NCBI GenBank assembly: GCA_017623935.1 | Contig: JAGAOC010000003.1 | Span: forward strand, 1 to 32,061 | From: Agathobacter sp. | GTDB taxonomy: Bacteria; Bacillota; Clostridia; Lachnospirales; Lachnospiraceae | Length of the DNA: 32,061 nt | Direction of reading: 5' to 3' | Shown: positions 7,186 through 15,795 of the stretch, piece after piece | Layout: every line of letters starts with the position of its first letter | Position numbering within the stretch: the first letter of the stretch is position 1 | Position numbers and translations under genes: made by a program | Notes under the pieces: model-generated | Databases searched by the model: none | Told to the model about the DNA's origin: nothing | Seen by the model: only the letters and a program-made list of their open reading frames with translations

Positions 7186-8508
7186 CTAATTATTCACCTT
7201 ATGGTGCACCATCTTGGAATCTTCCGTCAACGGTAAAAAGGTATACCCATTGGCAAAGCTCCAGCAAATGATCTGCTCCACTGCTTCTACACTGAACTCT
7301 CTTGTATCGTGTTGCAAAACAACAGAGACCGGTCTCTCTTGTACGCCAAGGATCACGTTGGCTGCCACCTCATCAGCAGTTGTAGCACCATCCACATCTA
7401 AGCTCGCCACATTCCAATCACAGTAGAGATAGCCCTTAGAAGACAGGTCTTTGGTCAAAGAAGACATAATCCCCTCTTTATACTTTCGGCTGACTGTGTT
7501 AGAAGATCCTCCCGGAAAACGCACAATGACCGGGCGGACTCCCGTCTGTTCTAAACAGATATCACTCATTTGTTTCAGATCTGCATAGTATGCCTGCTTG
7601 CTCTCGTAGATCTTACTGTAATCATGACTGTATGAGTGCAGGGCAATAGTATGCCCTCTTTCATATGCCTGACCGATCAGATCCTGATACTCCTCATGCT
7701 GATTCGTTACAAAAAATGTAACCTTTACTCCGTATTTATCCAATATATTCAAGAGTTTTTCTGTATATTTTCCCGGTCCATCGTCAAATGTCAGATATAT
7801 CACTTTGTCATTCGGGATCTCTGTGATATTTTCTTCGGAACCTTCGCCTGATAAGGTTGCCTGCTGCCCTTCATCGGATGAAACATCCTGCTGTTTGTCA
7901 CCTGAGACGTTTTCTCCTGTTGTCTCTCCCGACGGTTCCGCCGGTTGTTCCTCTTTGTATACAATGGTCCTGGTGACCGTTGTCTCATTTCCAGAACTGT
8001 CGGATACGCTGTAGGTCACTACTCCATCCTGTTCCTGACGCACAACCTGCTTTGTAATATCACCATTATAATTATCTACCGCGGAAAACCCTTCTTCCAT
8101 ATATGATTTTCCCGGACTGGTAAAAACATTTTCATTAGATCTTAATGCAATGACCGGTGGGATACTATCTTTGATCACCACCGTTTCTGTTGCAGAGACC
8201 GTATTCTTTTTATATCTGGCAGTATAGGTTACCTGATATTCCCCCAATTTCTGAAAATCGACTTCTCCCTCCATTTCTACATCTACCGGTCTTCCTGCCC
8301 GATTAAAGATCGAACCTTTATAGATTGCTGTTACTTCTGGCACTTCATAATCTATTCCGTATTCAAGATAGATATTTTCCCCATCTGAAATGCTCAGTTC
8401 TAATGAATAGTGATTCATTTTCACAAGAAATAACACTGTCACCAGCGCAAAAACGCTAAAGACCAGCAGAACTTTCAAGGTATTTATTTTTTTCTTTCGT
8501 CGTTTCAT
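7186..8508 (-). CDS. Membrane-anchored polysaccharide deacetylase with Ig-like domain
   Basis: The 440-residue protein starts with a lysine-rich stretch and one hydrophobic helix (about 11-29), so it is anchored with its body outside. Residues about 35-115 and 116-185 look like beta-rich Ig/DUF5011-type segments (DSIPPVIAL..., DNYNGDITKQV..., YSVSDSSGNETTVTRT). A Ser/Glu/Gln-rich linker (186-230) follows. The C-terminal NodB domain (from about 235) has TFDDGP (240-245), metal ligands in HSYSH (291-295), RFPGGSS and LQHD, and so should remove acetyl groups from cell-wall glycan or a related polymer. The ATG lies 12 bases after tex with no good ribosome site, which suggests coupling to tex or a weak start. 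Confidence 0.9.
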   Translation of the reverse strand: MKRRKKKINTLKVLLVFSVFALVTVLFLVKMNHYSLELSISDGENIYLEYGIDYEVPEVTAIYKGSIFNRAGRPVDVEMEGEVDFQKLGEYQVTYTARYKKNTVSATETVVIKDSIPPVIALRSNENVFTSPGKSYMEEGFSAVDNYNGDITKQVVRQEQDGVVTYSVSDSSGNETTVTRTIVYKEEQPAEPSGETTGENVSGDKQQDVSSDEGQQATLSGEGSEENITEIPNDKVIYLTFDDGPGKYTEKLLNILDKYGVKVTFFVTNQHEEYQDLIGQAYERGHTIALHSYSHDYSKIYESKQAYYADLKQMSDICLEQTGVRPVIVRFPGGSSNTVSRKYKEGIMSSLTKDLSSKGYLYCDWNVASLDVDGATTADEVAANVILGVQERPVSVVLQHDTREFSVEAVEQIICWSFANGYTFLPLTEDSKMVHHKVNN

Positions 8509-8520
8509 AATGCCAAATGA

Positions 8521-10671
8521 TTAACCATTAATTCCCTTCATCGTAAGCTGAATTCTCTGTTTTTTCAGATCAACACTCATAACTTTTACTTCTACGATAT
8601 CTCCAACGCTGACAGCTTCTAACGGATGTTTGATAAAGCGGTCACAGATCTGAGAAATATGCACCAGTCCATCCTGATGAACACCGATATCTACGAAAGC
8701 ACCAAAATCAATTACGTTACGGACAGTTCCTTTTAAGATCATGCCCGGTGTTAGATCTTTCATTTCCAGAACGTCACTGCGAAGGATCGGCTTTGGCATA
8801 TCCTCTCGTGGATCCCGGCCTGGTTTCTCTAATTCTTTTACGATATCACGTAAGGTAAGTTCTCCCACCTCTAATTCTGCTGCAAGTTTCTTGTAATCAG
8901 AAACCTTCTTGGAGATTCCTGCCACATTACGGCTCTTTACATCCTCTAATGTGTAGCCCAACTTAGCAAGAAGCTCTTTTGTAGCTGCATAGGATTCCGG
9001 ATGAACTCCTGTAGCATCTAACGGATTTTTTCCGCCGGAAATACGCATAAATCCTGCACACTGCTCGTAAGCTTTTGGTCCTAATTTTGCCACTTTTAAA
9101 AGCTGGGAGCGGGAAGTAAATTCACCATTTTCTTCTCTATAAAGCACGATATTTTTTGCAATTGGTTTACTAATACCGGAAATATATTCTAACAGTGATG
9201 CAGAGGCAGTATTTAAGTCTACACCTACTTTATTTACACAGTCTTCTACTACACCGCCTAATGCTTCGCTTAATTTCTTCTGGTTCATATCATGCTGGTA
9301 CTGACCAACACCAATGGATTTTGGATCGATCTTTACCAATTCTGCCAAAGGATCCTGGAGACGTCTTGCCATAGAAGTTGCACTTCTCTGTCCTACGTCA
9401 AAATTCGGGAACTCTTCTGTTGCCAGTTTGCTGGCAGAATATACGGAAGCTCCTGCCTCATTTACAATAATGTACTGCACCTGAACCGGGATCTCTTTTA
9501 ACAGGGAAACAATGACCTGCTCGGATTCTCGGGAAGCTGTACCATTTCCCAGGGAGATCAAAGTAATGTGGTACTTGGAAATTAATTTCTTTAAAACTGC
9601 TTTTGCTTCTTCCACTTTATTCTGTGGCGCAGTTGGATAGATCACTGTGGTATCTAAAACTTTTCCAGTAGGATCTACTACTGCCAGCTTACATCCGGTT
9701 CTAAAAGCCGGATCCCAGCCTAACACTACCTGGCCAGCGATCGGTGGCTGCATGAGGAGCTGCTCTAAGTTCTTGCCAAAGACTTTGATAGCACCATCTT
9801 CTGCTTTCTCTGTCAATTCATTACGGATCTCTCGCTCAATAGATGGGGCGATAAGACGCTCATATGCATCTGCGATCACTTCTACTAAAACAGGGCTTGT
9901 CTCCTTATTATCACGGGTAATGATCTTCTTCTCTAAATAGCGGATGATATCTTCCGTTGGAGCTTCAATCTTAACATTTAAGATCTTCTCTTTCTCACCA
10001 CGGTTCACTGCCAGCACACGATGTCCTGCTACTTTTGCTACGGCTTCGTCAAATTCATAATACATTTCGTATACGGATTCTGCTTCCGGATCTTTTGCAA
10101 GAGAGATCAGACGACCTTTCTTGAAAGTCAGATCACGAATAGCGGTACGATAAGCAGCATCATCAGAAATAAACTCTGCCAAAATATCCTTAGCTCCTGC
10201 AATGGCTTCTTCTGCGGAATTTACTTCTTTTTCGGCATCTATGTATTTTGCTGCCTCTTCCAAAAGGGAAGTCTCCATCATCTGAAGCATAATGAGATTT
10301 GCTAATGGCTCTAAACCTTTTTCTTTTGCAATCGTCGCTCTTGTTCGACGTTTCGGGCGATATGGTCGATAGAGATCATCTACTGCTACCTGAGTGGTCG
10401 CTGCTAAGATCTGGGCTTTTAACTCTTCTGTCAGTTTGCCCTGTTCTTCGATACTTGCTAATACGGTCTGTTTCTTTTCTTCCAGATTCCGAAGATAAGT
10501 CAAACGATCAAAAAGATTTCTTAACACTTCGTCATTTAATGCCCCGGTAGCTTCCTTTCGGTATCTGGCAATAAATGGAATGGTATTTCCTTCATCTATT
10601 AATTTCACAGCGGCTTCTGCCTGACTGACTTTAATGCCAAGTTCTTCCGCTAAAGTTGCGATAATATCCAT
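8521..10671 (-). CDS. tex: Tex family S1 RNA-binding protein
   Basis: The 716-residue product matches full-length Tex, a conserved nucleic-acid-binding protein linked to transcription; its precise job in Firmicutes is not established. In order it has an N-terminal helical region (ISVSQAEA-type, with PFIARYRKEATG and YRPYRPKRRTRA), a YqgF/RNase H-like domain (about 320-450, GWDPAFRTGCKLAVVD), a helix-hairpin-helix region (about 490-560, VGVDLNTASASLL and LGPKAYEQCAGFMRI) and a C-terminal S1 domain (about 645-716, GTVRNVIDFGAFVDIG, DGLVHIS). The ATG follows AGAGGA. The promoter at 10718-10747 fits this gene. Confidence 0.95.
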   Translation of the reverse strand: MDIIATLAEELGIKVSQAEAAVKLIDEGNTIPFIARYRKEATGALNDEVLRNLFDRLTYLRNLEEKKQTVLASIEEQGKLTEELKAQILAATTQVAVDDLYRPYRPKRRTRATIAKEKGLEPLANLIMLQMMETSLLEEAAKYIDAEKEVNSAEEAIAGAKDILAEFISDDAAYRTAIRDLTFKKGRLISLAKDPEAESVYEMYYEFDEAVAKVAGHRVLAVNRGEKEKILNVKIEAPTEDIIRYLEKKIITRDNKETSPVLVEVIADAYERLIAPSIEREIRNELTEKAEDGAIKVFGKNLEQLLMQPPIAGQVVLGWDPAFRTGCKLAVVDPTGKVLDTTVIYPTAPQNKVEEAKAVLKKLISKYHITLISLGNGTASRESEQVIVSLLKEIPVQVQYIIVNEAGASVYSASKLATEEFPNFDVGQRSATSMARRLQDPLAELVKIDPKSIGVGQYQHDMNQKKLSEALGGVVEDCVNKVGVDLNTASASLLEYISGISKPIAKNIVLYREENGEFTSRSQLLKVAKLGPKAYEQCAGFMRISGGKNPLDATGVHPESYAATKELLAKLGYTLEDVKSRNVAGISKKVSDYKKLAAELEVGELTLRDIVKELEKPGRDPREDMPKPILRSDVLEMKDLTPGMILKGTVRNVIDFGAFVDIGVHQDGLVHISQICDRFIKHPLEAVSVGDIVEVKVMSVDLKKQRIQLTMKGING

Positions 10672-10717
10672 TTTTTAGTCCTCTTTCTTAATAATTTCAT
10701 ACTTTTTTACTTTTCCT

Positions 10718-10747
10718 ATTATATACGAAGTGATACAATGAAATCAA
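10718..10747 (-). promoter_or_regulatory. tex promoter
   Basis: The minus strand has -35 TTGATT (10742-10747), an 18-base spacer and a perfect -10 TATAAT (10718-10723). It lies about 45 bases before the tex start. The same stretch must also hold the promoter of the divergent DUF4190 gene; a possible plus-strand -10 TACAAT is at about 10733-10738. Confidence 0.75.
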
Positions 10748-10771
10748 CAATCCAATCATGGAGGTATTACT

Positions 10772-11158
10772 TTGGATCAACAGTTTTATAATCAACAATA
10801 TAACCCAATGCCCCCACGGGACAAGCGCTCCCGTTCTATGGAGACCGCATCTTTAGTTCTGGGGCTGATCTCATTTACCACCTGCACCTGCTTGTATATA
10901 TCTCTCGCCTGTGGTGCCCTGGCAATCCTGCTGGGAATCTTATCAAAAGGCGGAGAATTGACTATGAGCAATCGTGCACAAGCCGGTGTGATCATGGGTA
11001 TTTTAGGATTGGTATTTACCGTAGTTGTCTATGCGGCATCTTTCGCCATCGCTATTTCCGCTTACGGAAGCATTGAAGGAATCCTTCAGGCCTACTGCGA
11101 AATGTACGGAATCGATTATACGGAATTTTATAACAGCCTTTTCTCTGTTAGCCCATAA
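10772..11158 (+). CDS. DUF4190-like small membrane protein
   Basis: The 128-residue protein starts at a TTG codon; GGAGG at 10760-10764, seven bases before it, decides the start. A short Gln/Asn/Pro-rich cytoplasmic head is followed by two long hydrophobic helices (about 27-53 and 68-95). The pattern METASLVLGLIS...LGILSKGG...RAQAGVIMGILGLVF matches the DUF4190 family of small two-helix proteins of unknown function. The C-terminal tail (IEGILQAYCEMYGIDYTEFY) is acidic and aromatic. It converges on the DUF2752 gene, the two reading frames overlapping by 11 bases at their ends. These two families are often found near each other. Confidence 0.78.
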   Translation: MDQQFYNQQYNPMPPRDKRSRSMETASLVLGLISFTTCTCLYISLACGALAILLGILSKGGELTMSNRAQAGVIMGILGLVFTVVVYAASFAIAISAYGSIEGILQAYCEMYGIDYTEFYNSLFSVSP

Positions 11159-11576
11159 GGGGGATTCCCCAGATTCCTAATACCAAGTTTTTGATCAGAC
11201 AGTTCACGATCACAATTGCCAGAGCAAGCCACAGATAAATATTCCGATAGTGCATTGCGATCCGGATCTTATGTCGGCTGACTCTTTCAATGGTCTGGGA
11301 GATCATGAACCAACCGCCTACTACAACTGCATACAGCACAAAAGGATGATAAAAGAAACTCGTAAGCAGATGTCCGTCTAACAGACTCAATACTGCTCTT
11401 GTTCCTCCACATCCGGGACAATAATACCCGGTCATTACATGAAGAGAACATGCCGGAATATAATGTGCCAGTGAAAAGTCAAAGATTATGGATGCTGCCA
11501 CGTATAAGGCAAAAATTCCACAGACGATCCAGCCTGTCACATAAAAATAAATATCCTGAGATGGTTCTGCTTTCAT
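11148..11576 (-). CDS. DUF2752 domain membrane protein
   Basis: I place the start at 11576 (MKAEPSQD) because GAGAGG lies seven bases before it; an in-frame ATG at 11597 lacks a ribosome site. The 142-residue product has about three or four hydrophobic helices and the DUF2752 signature CPGCGGTRA, in the context YYCPGCGGTRAVLSLLDGHLLTSFFYHPF. The function of the family is unknown, although the paired cysteines suggest metal binding or redox. The promoter at 11623-11652 fits this gene. Its end overlaps that of the convergent DUF4190 gene. Confidence 0.88.
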   Translation of the reverse strand: MKAEPSQDIYFYVTGWIVCGIFALYVAASIIFDFSLAHYIPACSLHVMTGYYCPGCGGTRAVLSLLDGHLLTSFFYHPFVLYAVVVGGWFMISQTIERVSRHKIRIAMHYRNIYLWLALAIVIVNCLIKNLVLGIWGIPLMG

Positions 11577-11622
11577 TCTTTTTCCTCTCTTTTTCATAAG
11601 TGCTTTTTTTCATACAGTGAAC

Positions 11623-11652
11623 AGTATAAGGGTATTCTACATAATTTGTCAA
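11623..11652 (-). promoter_or_regulatory. DUF2752 gene promoter
   Basis: The minus strand has a perfect -35 TTGACA (11647-11652), an 18-base spacer and -10 TATACT (11623-11628). It lies about 45 bases before the chosen start. The -35 is next to the ribosome site of the divergent gene at 11669. Confidence 0.7.
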
Positions 11653-11668
11653 CGAAAGGAGTTTAATT

Positions 11669-12187
11669 ATGACAGGACTTCAGATGAACGTTAATCATTC
11701 ACAAGACAACTGGATGCACAGTGCAGTTCTAAAGCCACAGGACGACCAGATTCAAGCAGATTCTAAGGATCAAAGCACCACGATCTCGCCGGTTTCTGAA
11801 GATTCTAAGTCCATCTCTGACAAAGCAAATGAAGAATGTGAAACTTGCAAGAAGAGAAAATACAAAGACGGATCTGACGAAACAGATGTGTCTTTTAAAT
11901 CTGCTGCCCATGTTTCTCCCGAAGCTGCCGGTGCTGCTGTTCGGGCGCACGAAAATCAGCACGTTAAAAATGCCTATGAGAAGGCCGAAAAAGACAATGG
12001 CGAAGTGCTTTCTGCCTCTGTTACGATCCGCACAGGACGATGTCCGGAATGTGGACGTACCTATGTTGCCGGCGGAACCACCAAGACTATGATCAAATAC
12101 ACCGATGAGACAAATCCTTACCAGCAAAATCAAAAGGTTCTGGATTCTGCTGAGTTTTCAGGAGCAAATATTAATTCAGTTTTATAG
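11669..12187 (+). CDS. Small HExxH protein with two CxxC pairs (SprA/CJM1_0395-like)
   Basis: The 172-residue soluble protein begins after a good AAAGGAG. Residues 1-50 are polar and probably disordered. A conserved-looking core follows: C57/C60 (CETCKKRKYKDGSDE), SFKSAAHVSPEAAGAAVRAHE, the HExxH-type motif HENQH at 94-98, and C125/C128 (CPECGRTYVAGGTT). The SFKS...AAAVRAHENQHV block resembles the SprA-related/CJM1_0395 family of putative zinc metalloproteases, and the two CxxC pairs could bind a second metal. No signal peptide is visible. The resemblance is from memory of the motif, and enzyme activity is not shown. It is likely co-transcribed with the membrane protein gene 12 bases downstream. 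Confidence 0.72.
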   Translation: MTGLQMNVNHSQDNWMHSAVLKPQDDQIQADSKDQSTTISPVSEDSKSISDKANEECETCKKRKYKDGSDETDVSFKSAAHVSPEAAGAAVRAHENQHVKNAYEKAEKDNGEVLSASVTIRTGRCPECGRTYVAGGTTKTMIKYTDETNPYQQNQKVLDSAEFSGANINSVL

Positions 12188-12199
12188 CAAGGAGTCATC

Positions 12200-12946
12200 A
12201 TGAACACAACTCGAAAAGAACTTAAACGTATTGCCCTGGGTAATCTGACCGGGCACTATCTTGTGCCAATTCAGGTTTTTATTTTGGCAACTTTTATTAC
12301 TTCTATTCTAGAACTGCCCTTTTTAATGTTACAGACCACTGAGACATCCACAGTGCAGAATGTAACCTTCTATCTGGCAGAATTTCTGATCGCTTTGGTA
12401 AGCTCAGTCCTTACCATCGGACAACACCGAATGCATCTGTCCATGGCAAGAAAAGAATCTTTTTCCAAGAATCAGATCTTCTATGGATTTAAGAACCACA
12501 CTGACCATTATATCCTGTATGGCCTGATCGTTACGGTATCAACTTATATAACAATGATCCCATATTACATTGCGCAACATCTTCTTAACCAAGCGCTCAC
12601 TGTTAATATGGTACTTCTCTGTATCGGCCTTGCTATCTTAAGCCTGCTGTTACAGATCATTCCTCAGTTGGAATTTTCACTTTTATATTTTGTAGCTTTA
12701 GAAAACGAAGAATTATCTGCAAAACAAGTCTTGCAGAAATCCCACGCTCTGATCAAAGGACACCGGGGAAAACTTTTTGTTCTGCTCCTTAGTTTCTTCG
12801 GAATGGATCTGCTTGCAATGTTATCTATGGGAATCGGTTACTTATGGTTGCATCCATATCAGATGCAAACGTTAAGTAATTTCTACTTAGATCTTAAAGG
12901 AGAACTTCCTGCCCAGGAGACATCAACTTTTAATCAATATGCATAA
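12200..12946 (+). CDS. DUF975-like integral membrane protein
   Basis: The 248-residue protein starts 12 bases after the HExxH gene, with AAGGAG before the ATG. It opens with a short basic amphipathic segment (TTRKELKRIALGNLTGHY) and then has about five hydrophobic helices. The start pattern, the central RKESFSKNQIFYGFKN loop and the late LSAKQVLQKSHALIKGHRGKLFVLLLSF segment are like DUF975 membrane proteins, whose function is unknown. I am fairly sure it is real and less sure of the family. A bidirectional terminator follows directly. Confidence 0.75.
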   Translation: MNTTRKELKRIALGNLTGHYLVPIQVFILATFITSILELPFLMLQTTETSTVQNVTFYLAEFLIALVSSVLTIGQHRMHLSMARKESFSKNQIFYGFKNHTDHYILYGLIVTVSTYITMIPYYIAQHLLNQALTVNMVLLCIGLAILSLLLQIIPQLEFSLLYFVALENEELSAKQVLQKSHALIKGHRGKLFVLLLSFFGMDLLAMLSMGIGYLWLHPYQMQTLSNFYLDLKGELPAQETSTFNQYA

Positions 12947-12947
12947 T

Positions 12948-12994
12948 AAAAAACTGGAAGCCCCTGTTATAACAGATAGGCTTCCAGTTTTTTA
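12948..12994. terminator. Bidirectional rho-independent terminator
   Basis: The stem ACTGGAAG/CTTCCAGT (12953-12960 and 12981-12988) has an inner CTGTTATAACAG palindrome. It is flanked by a run of A on the left and a run of T on the right, so it can end transcripts arriving from both strands. It sits between the convergent DUF975-like and ABC-F genes, and its right edge includes the ABC-F stop codon. Confidence 0.9.
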
Positions 12995-14548
12995 TAATAC
13001 TTTTGTTGTCCACTTGGAGCAGTCCCAAACTTCTCCAACGATATCCTGATAGAATTCCGGTTCGTGGCAGATCAAAAGCACTGTACCACGATATTCTTTT
13101 AAAGCTCTTTTTAACTCATCCTTCGCGTCCACATCTAAATGGTTGGTAGGCTCGTCTAACAATAAGATATTAGTAGTACGGTTCATAAGCTTACATAACC
13201 GCACCTTCGCCTGTTCTCCACCACTTAAGACTCTTACCTGACTTTCAATATGCTTCGTGGTAAGTCCGCATTTTGCCAGGGCGGACCGTACTTCATACTG
13301 GGAAAATGCTGGGAATTCATCCCAGATTTCCTGAATACAAGTATTAGTATTCTCCCCTTTGATCTCCTGTTCAAAGTAACCGATCTCCAGATTCTCTCCT
13401 AAGTCTACTGTTCCTTTCAGAGAAGGGATAAGGCCTAAGATACTTCTCAGCAGTGTGGTCTTTCCAATTCCGTTAGCTCCAACTAACGCCACCTTATGTC
13501 CTCTTTCCAAAGATAAGTTCAGAGGCTTGGATAATGGCTCATCATATCCAATGACAAGGTCTTTTGTCTCAAATACCATCTTGCCAGGCGTTCTTCCTAA
13601 CTTAAAGTTAAACTCCGGCTTTGGACGCTCGGCTGCCAGCTCGATCACATCCATCTTATCTAACTTCTTCTGACGGGACATTGCCATATTACGGGTAGCT
13701 ACCCTAGCTTTGTTTCGCGCCACGAAGTCTTTTAACTCGCTGATCTCCTGCTGCTGTTTCCGGTAAGCCGCCTCTAACTGAGATTTCTTTACTTCATAAA
13801 CTTCCTGGAACTTATCATAATCTCCTACATAACGATCCAGTTTCTGATTTTCCATATGATAAATAATATTAATTACATCATTTAAAAATGGAATATCATG
13901 AGAGATCAGGATAAATGCATTCTCATATTCCTGTAAGTAACGTTTTAACCAGCTGATATGTTCCTCATCCAGATAGTTGGTAGGCTCGTCCAAAAGCAGG
14001 ATATCCGGCTTTTCTAATAAAAGTTTTGCCAAAAGGACTTTCATTCGCTGGCCACCGCTTAAGTCTGTAACATCATGGTCTAAGCCCAGATCTAATAAAC
14101 CTAAGGCTCTTGCCACTTCTTCAACCTTAGCATCAATGACATAGAAATCATGAGTATCCAACATATCCTGAATGGTTCCCAATTCTTCCATCATGGAATC
14201 CATTTCTTCCGGTGAAGCCTCCCCTAAATGATCGCAGATCTGGTTCATCTTCTCTTCCTGTTCAAAAAGCCAGGCAAAAGCAGATTTTAACACGCTTTCT
14301 ATGGTCATGCCTTTGGTCAGGGTAGAGTGCTGGTCTAAGTATCCCACACGGACATTTTTTGACCATTCTACTTTTCCTTCGTCCGGCATTAATTTTCCTG
14401 TGACAATGTTCATGAAGGTCGATTTTCCTTCTCCATTGGCACCTACTAATCCAATATGTTCTCCTTTTAGTAAGCGGAAAGACACATCATCAAAAATAGC
14501 TCTGTCTCCGAATCCATGGGTTAAATGTTCTACGTTTAATATACTCAT
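12992..14548 (-). CDS. ABC-F family ATPase
   Basis: The 518-residue protein has two ABC ATPase domains and no membrane segment, which defines ABC-F proteins that act on ribosomes. Domain 1 has Walker A GANGEGKS (36-43), signature LSGGQRMKVLLAKLLL and Walker B LLLDEPTNYLDEEH. Domain 2 has GANGIGKTTLL, LSGGEQAKVRLCKLM and LLLDEPTNHLDVD. The linker between them (about 240-310) is long, charged and helical, as needed to reach the peptidyl-transferase centre. There is no extended C-terminal tail. It looks most like the YkpA/YbiT type rather than a dedicated resistance protein, but I cannot separate these by eye. It follows coaBC by four bases. Confidence 0.92.
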   Translation of the reverse strand: MSILNVEHLTHGFGDRAIFDDVSFRLLKGEHIGLVGANGEGKSTFMNIVTGKLMPDEGKVEWSKNVRVGYLDQHSTLTKGMTIESVLKSAFAWLFEQEEKMNQICDHLGEASPEEMDSMMEELGTIQDMLDTHDFYVIDAKVEEVARALGLLDLGLDHDVTDLSGGQRMKVLLAKLLLEKPDILLLDEPTNYLDEEHISWLKRYLQEYENAFILISHDIPFLNDVINIIYHMENQKLDRYVGDYDKFQEVYEVKKSQLEAAYRKQQQEISELKDFVARNKARVATRNMAMSRQKKLDKMDVIELAAERPKPEFNFKLGRTPGKMVFETKDLVIGYDEPLSKPLNLSLERGHKVALVGANGIGKTTLLRSILGLIPSLKGTVDLGENLEIGYFEQEIKGENTNTCIQEIWDEFPAFSQYEVRSALAKCGLTTKHIESQVRVLSGGEQAKVRLCKLMNRTTNILLLDEPTNHLDVDAKDELKRALKEYRGTVLLICHEPEFYQDIVGEVWDCSKWTTKVL

Positions 14549-14552
14549 AAAT

Positions 14553-15746
14553 CTATCCTATCCGATCTCGTATTTCTGAAACAATGGCTTCTGCCACATC
14601 CGCTTTGGACATGATTTCTAATTCTTTGCAGTCTTCTTTTGTGATAAGGGTTACCACGTTGGTATCTGTTCCAAATCCTGCACCTGCCACTTTCAAGTTG
14701 TTGGCAACGATCATATCCACTTTCTTCTTTTCCAGTTTAATTCTGGAATTCTCTAACATATTCTCTGTTTCCATGGAAAATCCACAGATGAACTGTCCTT
14801 CTTTCTTATGAGCGCCCAAATAAGATAAGATATCCTCGGTGCGCTCCAGTTCTAACATAGAATCTCCGTCTTTTTTCTTGACTTTCTCTGTGGCAGGATG
14901 AGCCGGTCTATAGTCCGCTACTGCTGCCGTCTTAATGACCACATCCTGTCCTTCAAAGTTTGCCTTTACTGCTTCTGCCATATCTGCTGCAGAAACTACT
15001 GGGATCACCTTAACAAAAGGTGGCGGTGCAATGGATACAGGTCCTGTTACTAAAGTAACCTCTGCTCCTCTTCGCATACAGTTTTCTGCCAAAGAATAAC
15101 CCATTTTTCCAGTGGAATGATTGGTAATAAAGCGTACCGGATCGATCTTCTCCTGAGTCGGTCCTGCTGTGATCAGGACTTTCTTACCGGATAAGTCTTT
15201 CTCGTGGGCTATGGTGCGTAAAATATAAGAAAGCAGAACTTCTGGTTCCGGCATTTTTCCGGCACCTGTATCCCCACAAGCAAGATAACCACTTGCCGGG
15301 TTTATAATTTCAAACCCGTAACGTTCAAGGATCTTCATATTGTCCAAAACGATCGGGTTCTCGTACATATTCGTGTTCATTGCTGGAGACACCAATTTCG
15401 GGCATTTGGCTGCCAAAATGGTGGTAGTCAGCATATCATCAGCAATTCCATGCGCCATTTTTCCGATCACATTGGCAGAGGCAGGAGCTACCATAAAGAT
15501 ATCTGCCCTTTTTGCCAATGCAACATGTTCTACATTGAACTGGAAGTTCCTGTCAAAAGTATCTACCAGACATTTGTTACCGGTTAAGGTCTCAAATGTA
15601 ATTGGATTGATAAAATTTGTTGCGTTCTGTGTCATAATGACATTCACATCTGCATGGAGTTTCACCAGTGCGCTGGCAAGGTTTGCGATCTTGTAAGCAG
15701 CAATACTTCCTGTGACTCCTAATACTACACATTTTCCTTTTAACAT
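14553..15746 (-). CDS. coaBC: Bifunctional phosphopantothenoylcysteine decarboxylase/synthetase
   Basis: The 397-residue protein performs two steps of coenzyme A synthesis: CoaB joins phosphopantothenate to cysteine using CTP, and CoaC decarboxylates the product with FMN. The N-terminal flavoprotein domain starts with GVTGSIAAYK and holds NTNMYENP plus the catalytic-Cys segment SGYLACGDTGAGKMPEP. The C-terminal CoaB domain begins near 195 with VLITAGPTQEKIDPVRFITN and has the HSTGKMGYSLAE, AAVADYRP and GFSMETEN motifs. Length is normal. The ATG follows AGGAGG. It sits between a probable pantothenate transporter and an ABC-F gene, all in the same direction. Confidence 0.96.
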   Translation of the reverse strand: MLKGKCVVLGVTGSIAAYKIANLASALVKLHADVNVIMTQNATNFINPITFETLTGNKCLVDTFDRNFQFNVEHVALAKRADIFMVAPASANVIGKMAHGIADDMLTTTILAAKCPKLVSPAMNTNMYENPIVLDNMKILERYGFEIINPASGYLACGDTGAGKMPEPEVLLSYILRTIAHEKDLSGKKVLITAGPTQEKIDPVRFITNHSTGKMGYSLAENCMRRGAEVTLVTGPVSIAPPPFVKVIPVVSAADMAEAVKANFEGQDVVIKTAAVADYRPAHPATEKVKKKDGDSMLELERTEDILSYLGAHKKEGQFICGFSMETENMLENSRIKLEKKKVDMIVANNLKVAGAGFGTDTNVVTLITKEDCKELEIMSKADVAEAIVSEIRDRIG

Positions 15747-15795
15747 GGAAACCTCCTGTTCTTATTTTTCTTTCTGCGCTTTTTTATTTCTATTC

